Of a stretch of DNA of 64,000 bases, positions 58,462 to 64,000 are shown piece by piece. The translations under genes and the position numbers were made by a program. Below the pieces are notes generated by a model, which did not search any database, was not told where the DNA came from, and saw only the letters and a list, made by a program, of their open reading frames with translations. Location of the stretch: positions 868,001-932,000 of the forward strand of contig NW_026944383.1 in the NCBI RefSeq assembly GCF_033439725.1, in the 5' to 3' direction. The DNA is from Neurospora tetraspora (taxonomy: Eukaryota > Ascomycota > Sordariomycetes > Sordariales > Sordariaceae). Each line of letters starts with the position of its first letter. The first letter of the stretch is position 1.

Positions 58462-59310
58462 ATGTCTTCCGACAACAACAATTCGAATCAGACCAACAAC
58501 GATATGGCGCGCCAACAGAGACGTGGTTCCGTGACTGCTTCTTCTGCCGCTTTGGCAAGCCTCTTCCGAAGCAACTCCATCTCACAGGGCCAGCCAACAA
58601 ACTTCCCCGGAACCTCTGCCGCCATCAACGAGCAACGTCGGAGACTCTCCATCACCACCCTCGGCCTGTCCGGAACATCGCCGTCGGCTTCCTTTATGCG
58701 CCGTGCCAGTCTCTCCACCAACAACTCGGAACTGGCTGAAGAGAATGCCATTGATGAGGACGATTCTGCCCGCACCGCCCCAGCCGCCCCCTTCGGCCGC
58801 CGCATGAGCCTAGGTGCCAGAGGCCCTCGGGGTGGTGTTAGCCCCGGGATAAATGGTAGGCCGTCCCCACCAACCCGCAATGATAGCACTTCCCTTCGTG
58901 GCCCTCCTCCTACTCCTCCGCCTGTCTCGTCCCCGGGCATTGGTAACTACACATGGGGAAGGACGCCTTCACAAGCAAACATTGCTACTCCACTTAAGAC
59001 CCCTTCTGACGTGTTATCTCCTCGTTCAGAGCAAGGCTTCAACTGGTCCGACCAGCTTCGATCCCGTGCTGAGAGCACCGTTTCTGGTCACCGGTCCTCA
59101 TTCTCCTTTGCCTCGGGCCTCAGTGGCTCGCCTCCTGGCGCCGGCTTTAGACGCCCATCTCCGCCAGCCTCAACCCCTCAACATGACCGGGCCAAATCTG
59201 TCTCCGACATGCCGGCACCTCCCGCCCAAGCACCGAAAGCTCGACCTGTCCCACAAAAGCCTGATCCCTTCCAGGAGCGCATTCTGAAGGGCGACTTCTA
59301 CATGGATTAA
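58462..59310 (+). CDS. Ser/Pro-rich fungal protein with repeated RRxS sites
   Basis: One exon, 282 residues, opening MSSDNNNSNQTNND. It has no predicted globular domain apart from short conserved motifs. RRxS-type kinase sites occur at RRGS (Ser23), RRRLS (Ser63), RRAS (Ser83), RRMS (Ser116) and RRPS (near 230), among many SP/TP sites (SPGI, TPSQ, TPLKTPSDVLSPR). The end DPFQERILKGDFYMD is a conserved terminus that I associate with an uncharacterised, widespread fungal family. RRxS is the PKA consensus, so the protein is a plausible signalling target, but function is unknown. The upstream leader is long and pyrimidine-rich. Confidence 0.85.
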   Translation: MSSDNNNSNQTNNDMARQQRRGSVTASSAALASLFRSNSISQGQPTNFPGTSAAINEQRRRLSITTLGLSGTSPSASFMRRASLSTNNSELAEENAIDEDDSARTAPAAPFGRRMSLGARGPRGGVSPGINGRPSPPTRNDSTSLRGPPPTPPPVSSPGIGNYTWGRTPSQANIATPLKTPSDVLSPRSEQGFNWSDQLRSRAESTVSGHRSSFSFASGLSGSPPGAGFRRPSPPASTPQHDRAKSVSDMPAPPAQAPKARPVPQKPDPFQERILKGDFYMD

Positions 59311-60640
59311 GCGCCGTCCAGAAACCACTGGCTTCGCTTTTTTTTCTTTTACAATGGTATCTACAACATGACATATCTGCTTTTCCTTTTGGGTCTGGGG
59401 CATCAGTTTGCTCCGCCCTCATGCACCGGAGTTCAGGGAAAGGGTCGGTTCTCCTGTCGGGGCAGGCCTTGAAGAAAACAAAACCGGACATAAACCATGG
59501 TACAGGTTCATTTTCCAGAGGGGAAACCCATCGAAAAAAATCACTAATGAATCGTTGTCTTTTTCTTTCTATGCCGGCAAAGTCACATACGAAGGTCTTT
59601 CCAAGGCGAAGCAGGCGAGCGATCAGGAATGAGGAAATGACTTCACTACACGGTTTTATCAAGTTGGAACGAGCAGGCTTTTCTTTTCTTTTCATTTTCT
59701 GTACGAATTGGGTCTCGGTTGTTACGGTATCGGTTGCTTCACAAGGCTGGCATGTTTGGCCAGAAGAAGCTGTATGAACACCCATGGGTATTGAGGCTCG
59801 TACTTTCAGATTGGGAGGATTGGAAGGAACATCAAGCATATGGGCAATGGTTAGGAGAAGGGTTAGTGATGATGGTAATGGCCGAACAGATTGCCCCAAT
59901 ACAATACATATTATTCAATACCTTCTGGTTCCTGTCGCAACACAGTTTTCACATACCCAGGTGGATTGAAGCCACACACTTCGATGAATCACTCATCTAC
60001 CAGGTTGTTCTAACCCAGACCCTCAAAAGACAATCACATGCCTCGGCCCATCCACGATTTTTGTTCACAGGCTCCCAGCGGCCGGCACCGACACTGCGAG
60101 ATTGCATCATGGTACTAGACTTGCAGACGCATGGTATGGCATGTACTCTGCGCTGGGACCATGTGCCATGAATTCCAAGGAAGGCGTTTGTGACAAGGAG
60201 CAGATACACGATTGCAAGGTTAAATGTTCATCCAGCATCATTCTGCATCTATCTACCAAGTACACACCGCTGCGTCTCCCCTATCCCCCTTCCCAGCGAC
60301 CAAACGACCAACGTCTGCGCAACCGTTTTTCCCAGTCATTCCATTATTTTCTAGCTTCGTTTGTATCCTCAAAGAGGAGTGAGAACACGAGCTGGACCGC
60401 CGTTTGGGCCCGTACCTAGCCTTGCCAATGAAGTATCGTTTGTGTAGCGAGACGACAGCAGCAAAGAATACACTCAGCACGTAAATCATAAAAGGATAAC
60501 AGATGGGTGACGGCCCGAAGGTGGACGGACGTAGATAAATAACAGGTCTAATTTCGGGCCGGAGCCGACGCCAACACCATTATGGGTTCCGAGTTTGAGT
60601 TCAGTGACTGTCTTCCCGTCTTAATTTCTGGCATTCATGA

Positions 60641-60670
60641 GGAATAGGAATAGGAATAGGAATAGGAACA
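60641..60670. repeat. GGAATA hexanucleotide microsatellite
   Basis: Four GGAATA units followed by a GGAACA variant, in non-coding sequence. Confidence 0.85.
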
Positions 60671-61423
60671 GGGATAACATAGAAAGCCACAGAACCAGAA
60701 AGGCTACGCTACCTAGGTTCTGCTACCTAGGTTTGGATAGCTGTGTTATCTTTTTGCGGTGTGCATGAATGATCAAGTATCACCATGTAGTTCCATTCGT
60801 CTCTTTCTTGTTGTTGCCCGTCTGTAAGGGTAATAATTAATGGTGAGCATACTGGAAATGTACTACTTGTAGTGTTTAGAATAGTCATTATGGCTTCCAA
60901 TTACTTACAGTGTCATTCATGTTCTGTTCCGTTCCGTTTCTTTATGTTCTGTTTAAAACGGTTCAGTCAGTCAAGTAGACTTCAACGTGTTTGCGCACAA
61001 TCATCCATCCATCTTTCCATCCCATTTGAATCTGAGGTGCGTAGTGGCTTATTCTTCTTCTACTCTAAAGGTAGAGAGAGGTATATACGTACCTCTACCT
61101 ACTTTCCGTGGCTTTCACTTACCCGTTCGGTTCGCCTGGTTCAGTTCGGAGACGGTTTCACAAATGACGACGACTATGGCGGTCCCTATGTACCTTTGCC
61201 ACCTCTCATATGTCATATGTTTAAGTCTGAGACTCCTTTTCTCCCATATGAGCAAGATATGAATGATACGTATGTCAAGCAGAAGGAAAAAAAAAAAAAA
61301 ACATGAAATACAACCGCTTTCATTCAACAAATGATGATATTCTATCCCATAGATGCCAATGCGTATCCCACCTTCCAGCTCTATTTTTGATTTATAATAA
61401 TGCTTCGTACGAATCATAGTTGC

Positions 61424-61856
61424 AGAGCTACACTCCACGCACGCCCAAAAACTCCCCAGGTACGCCCATTTTTCCAAGGTGCGAGAAGGAAAAGGAACCA
61501 CATTCACGCTTTTACCTCCAAGTAACCTATAATACAATCTTCTATATACTTTAAGTTTATTCTAAGCCTCTATTACTTTTCTTCCTTTGAAATAGCTTTC
61601 CTTAATTGTATTTCGCAGTCTAACAACGAAACATAGGTAAGTATCAGACGAAAAGTACACCGTCTAGTACGCTTCCTCAATAAGACTAAATGAGTTGGAA
61701 TAACGTCATACCGTCTTAGAGAATGGACGGAAAAAGGTATATCGAAGACAAAAGTCAATGCAAATGGAAGTACGGAATCCTTTTCTTGAGTGTCTTAAGA
61801 GGGTGTACTTGAAGGGCGTACCTGGGGAGTTTTGGGCGTGCGTGGAGTGTGGCTCT
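61424..61856. repeat. 44-bp inverted repeat pair with 346-bp spacer
   Basis: Left arm 61424-61467 and right arm 61814-61856 are reverse complements except for one substitution and one A-run length change. Weaker similarity extends outside both arms, so they look like two inverted copies of a longer diverged sequence. Both arms can be read as a peptide with FWACVEC. No transposase is present and no target-site duplication is obvious. Confidence 0.75.
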
Positions 61857-62082
61857 TGTTGCATCCCTGACGAGTACAAAGTTCTTCTATTAACCATTAA
61901 CCATTACTCATGCCACGTATCAATGCTTGATTTTATATCCAAATATCCAACTGATTCAAGCTCTCCAACTGATTCAAGCTGTGACAGAGAAAGAGACATT
62001 CGGGAGAAATAGTGCTAACGTTCAGAGCACCAGCGCTTTCGAAGACACTCCAGTCCAGCAATGTCACCATGGTTTCGTTCCA

Positions 62083-64000
62083 TCAGTAATAACCCATATT
62101 GGGATTTATACCCCCAGCATGATGTCCACCACTACCGCCTCCTCCTCTCCCCTGATTCCCATCCTGCTGCTGCTGTCCCGCCCCATACCAACCTTGACCG
62201 TAATCATACGCCGACGGCGGCCTTCCCCCCAACCCAGCAGCAGCAGCACACTGATCTCCAAACCCAGCGCCCAGACCGCCGTCGAAGCCCCCACCGCCCA
62301 TTCCTATGCCTACTCCCATACCCAAGCCCATACCCAGCGCCATCATATTGAACTCATCGCCCACCAGCCCGCCGAGCGTCAAGTCCATGGCCTGCTCGAA
62401 TCCGTCGCCGAAGATGGCCGGTTCGAATTCGGGTATGAACGCTTGGCTGAGCCAGGGTAGGGGATCGGGCTGCTGCTGGCTCATATCTGGAACTGTCGTG
62501 GCGGGACTGGCGCCAGACATGAATGATGGTTGTTGGGCAGGCTGTGGCTGTGATCGGAGATTCCACTCCACCGAAGCCCCGTTGGGTGGAGCGCTGATTG
62601 GGGTTGAGAGGATGATGTTCGCGTTGTTGGGCATGTGGGCGGTATGGCTAGGTGATGGACCTGCTGTGACGGTGGGTTTTCCGGGAGGAGGAGGACCGGA
62701 GTTGGGGGTCGGGACGGTTGATGATTCGTGTGTCGCGACCTCGGAGAGGAGATGGAGTGGCGTGTCTGCTGTGGTTGGATAATCGGATGCATTCGGTTGC
62801 TGTTGCCGTTGCTGTTGTTGCTTGTATGTTTGATTTGATCGTGACGGCCCGGCGGCGGTGGCGAGGTCCTTGTCGCCAGCGTTATCTTTTCGTGATGATT
62901 GATTGCCAGCAAATGAAGGCGTACTTGACGACTCTGTCGAAGTTATACTACCCATTGCTGCCGCTCCGGAAGGACCACCGGCCTCAGCATTGGAGGTGCG
63001 TGAACCTTTGGGCCAGGTAGGCTGCTTCTGCGCTTGGAACCATTGTCTAAGCATCCCGAGAACGAAGAAGAATTTGGCAGCTGGCCTGTTCTTGTCGTCC
63101 GCCATGGTAGCTTTGAACTTCTCCAGGAGTTTCTCGATCCACTTCTCAACCTCTATGTCCTCCTTTTTCATCACCTTTCCCAGCTCGGTCTTGGGCGAAA
63201 TCACAGACAAATGGATTCTGATCAGGATTACCACGGCGTAGGCGATGCGCACAAAGCTGAAGGCCGGCAGACAGCGTATACTATGGACCTCCATGGTGAG
63301 AAACACGTCAAAGATGTGCTTGCTGGCCTCCAGAGTTGCGCTCAGCGCTTTCACGTGGGCAGGCGTCAAGTTACCGTCCAGCCAGGCTGTTTGGCCATCA
63401 ATTGACGTGGCAGGCCCTTTGCCGTCATCGGGGCTCTCATTCTGCCAGACGATCTCGTGCATGTACAAGTCAAGGACGTAAAAGCTTAACATGAGCGATG
63501 GCTGTCGCATGTCGTCTGGGAGTGACTTCTGGTACTCGTCCAGCTTGTGCTCAAAGTAGCTGAGTAGATGCTGTGTTCTCGGAATCGTGATGCTGGAGCC
63601 TGAGTTATGATCATCGAAGAAATTGATGCCAACTTCGTCTGCTAGTCTGTGCGTCCAAATTAGGTGACACAGATACTTGTCCGTTGGTGCTGCTTCAGGC
63701 GACGTCTCTAGTATTTTGACACTTTCTTCCATGAACGAGGACCATCGGATGAGATTCGGTCGGTGGAGTGCCATGGAAGTATTGGTGGCGAGAAAATAGC
63801 ACGTCAACCACGCCCGTCTGGGTTCGATTGACGTGGGATCCGGCGGAGGTGGTTTATACATGATTTTATCACGTATGGTGGAGGGCATGCCATTCCTTAG
63901 TCCGCCCCTTGGCTGTCTGTTCCTTCCAAGACCGAGATCGATGGCCATAACCGCGGCGATGTGAAGTAACTGGTAGAACTTGAGCTCCTCAAAGCGTTCG
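62083..64000 (-). CDS. fungal-specific transcription factor (Zn2Cys6 class), C-terminal part
   Basis: An open frame enters at the right edge and stops at 62083, giving about 639 visible residues. The N-terminal DNA-binding part lies outside. The visible start ERFEELKFYQLLHIAAVMAIDLGLGRN, then RRAWLTCYFLATNTSMALHRPNLIRWSSFMEE, matches the middle homology (Fungal_trans) region of zinc-cluster activators. The C-terminal third is disordered, Gln/Ser/Pro-rich and ends in a Gly/Met-rich stretch (GMGLGMGVGIGMGGGG) plus a Gly/Gln tail, probably the activation region. The middle region is reminiscent of War1-like regulators, but this is weak. The internal Met at 63948 is not taken as the start because the frame and the homology continue upstream. 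Confidence 0.85.
   Translation of the reverse strand, partial: ERFEELKFYQLLHIAAVMAIDLGLGRNRQPRGGLRNGMPSTIRDKIMYKPPPPDPTSIEPRRAWLTCYFLATNTSMALHRPNLIRWSSFMEESVKILETSPEAAPTDKYLCHLIWTHRLADEVGINFFDDHNSGSSITIPRTQHLLSYFEHKLDEYQKSLPDDMRQPSLMLSFYVLDLYMHEIVWQNESPDDGKGPATSIDGQTAWLDGNLTPAHVKALSATLEASKHIFDVFLTMEVHSIRCLPAFSFVRIAYAVVILIRIHLSVISPKTELGKVMKKEDIEVEKWIEKLLEKFKATMADDKNRPAAKFFFVLGMLRQWFQAQKQPTWPKGSRTSNAEAGGPSGAAAMGSITSTESSSTPSFAGNQSSRKDNAGDKDLATAAGPSRSNQTYKQQQQRQQQPNASDYPTTADTPLHLLSEVATHESSTVPTPNSGPPPPGKPTVTAGPSPSHTAHMPNNANIILSTPISAPPNGASVEWNLRSQPQPAQQPSFMSGASPATTVPDMSQQQPDPLPWLSQAFIPEFEPAIFGDGFEQAMDLTLGGLVGDEFNMMALGMGLGMGVGIGMGGGGFDGGLGAGFGDQCAAAAGLGGRPPSAYDYGQGWYGAGQQQQDGNQGRGGGGSGGHHAGGINPNMGYY

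Larger units (their letters stand above)
59311..62082. other. 2.8 kb region without a supported gene
   Basis: This holds the 3' flank of the Ser-rich gene and of the transcription factor. Open frames of 60-140 codons occur on both strands without motifs. It includes a GGAATA microsatellite (60641-60670), a duplicated GCTACCTAGGTT (60708-60733) and the inverted repeat at 61424-61856. Confidence 0.5.

Overview
The window is nuclear DNA of a filamentous ascomycete, most likely Neurospora or a close Sordariaceae relative. Genes are compact, introns are short (about 50-160 bp) with GTAAGT-like donors and CTAAC-like branch sites, C-ending codons are favoured, and every recognised product is eukaryotic and fungal. 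The combination of a complex I 49 kDa subunit of exactly 478 residues, a POD-6/Nak1-type GCK kinase and a hexokinase fits my memory of one Neurospora chromosome arm; I could not check this. I see no transposon with coding capacity, virus fossil, tRNA, rRNA, CRISPR array or secondary-metabolite cluster.

Layout. 0-13.3 kb: C-terminus of an unknown gene, an Adp1-type ABC transporter (-), a PLP aminotransferase (+), a hexokinase (-), a 2.8 kb spacer and the oligosaccharyltransferase subunit OST1 (+). 14.7-26 kb: an eisosome Pil1/Lsp1 protein (+) convergent with MCM4 (-); MCM4 divergent from coatomer zeta RET3 (+); then SUA5 (-) and the POD-6-type kinase (-). 27.4-38.5 kb: a DUF7053-like protein (-) divergent from COQ6 (+), a Cys/Gly-rich hypothetical gene (+), complex I nuo-49 (-) and RNA polymerase I/III subunit AC40 (+). 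39-48.5 kb: NEDD8-activating enzyme UBA3 (-) divergent from TEL2 (+), COX17 (+), a small coiled-coil protein (-) and the G-patch protein PXR1 (+). 49.7-64 kb: a BTB protein with a long disordered N-terminus, 6.3 kb without a supported gene, a Ser-rich protein with repeated RRxS motifs, 2.8 kb without a supported gene but with an inverted repeat, and the C-terminal part of a fungal-specific transcription factor running off the edge.

The genes are ordinary housekeeping neighbours rather than an operon or cluster. Many are arranged as divergent pairs (MCM4/RET3, DUF7053/COQ6, nuo-49/AC40, UBA3/TEL2, coiled-coil/PXR1) or convergent pairs (PIL1/MCM4, RET3/SUA5, hypothetical/nuo-49, AC40/UBA3, COX17/coiled-coil). 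I did not find a convincing new multi-gene system. The most interesting signals are in gene architecture: a 6-nt microexon in UBA3, a start codon in the PIL1 homolog that is either split by an intron or replaced by an alternative N-terminus, a G14 coding homopolymer in SUA5, and three unexplained non-coding repeat structures (52.3 kb, 53.4 kb, 61.4 kb).
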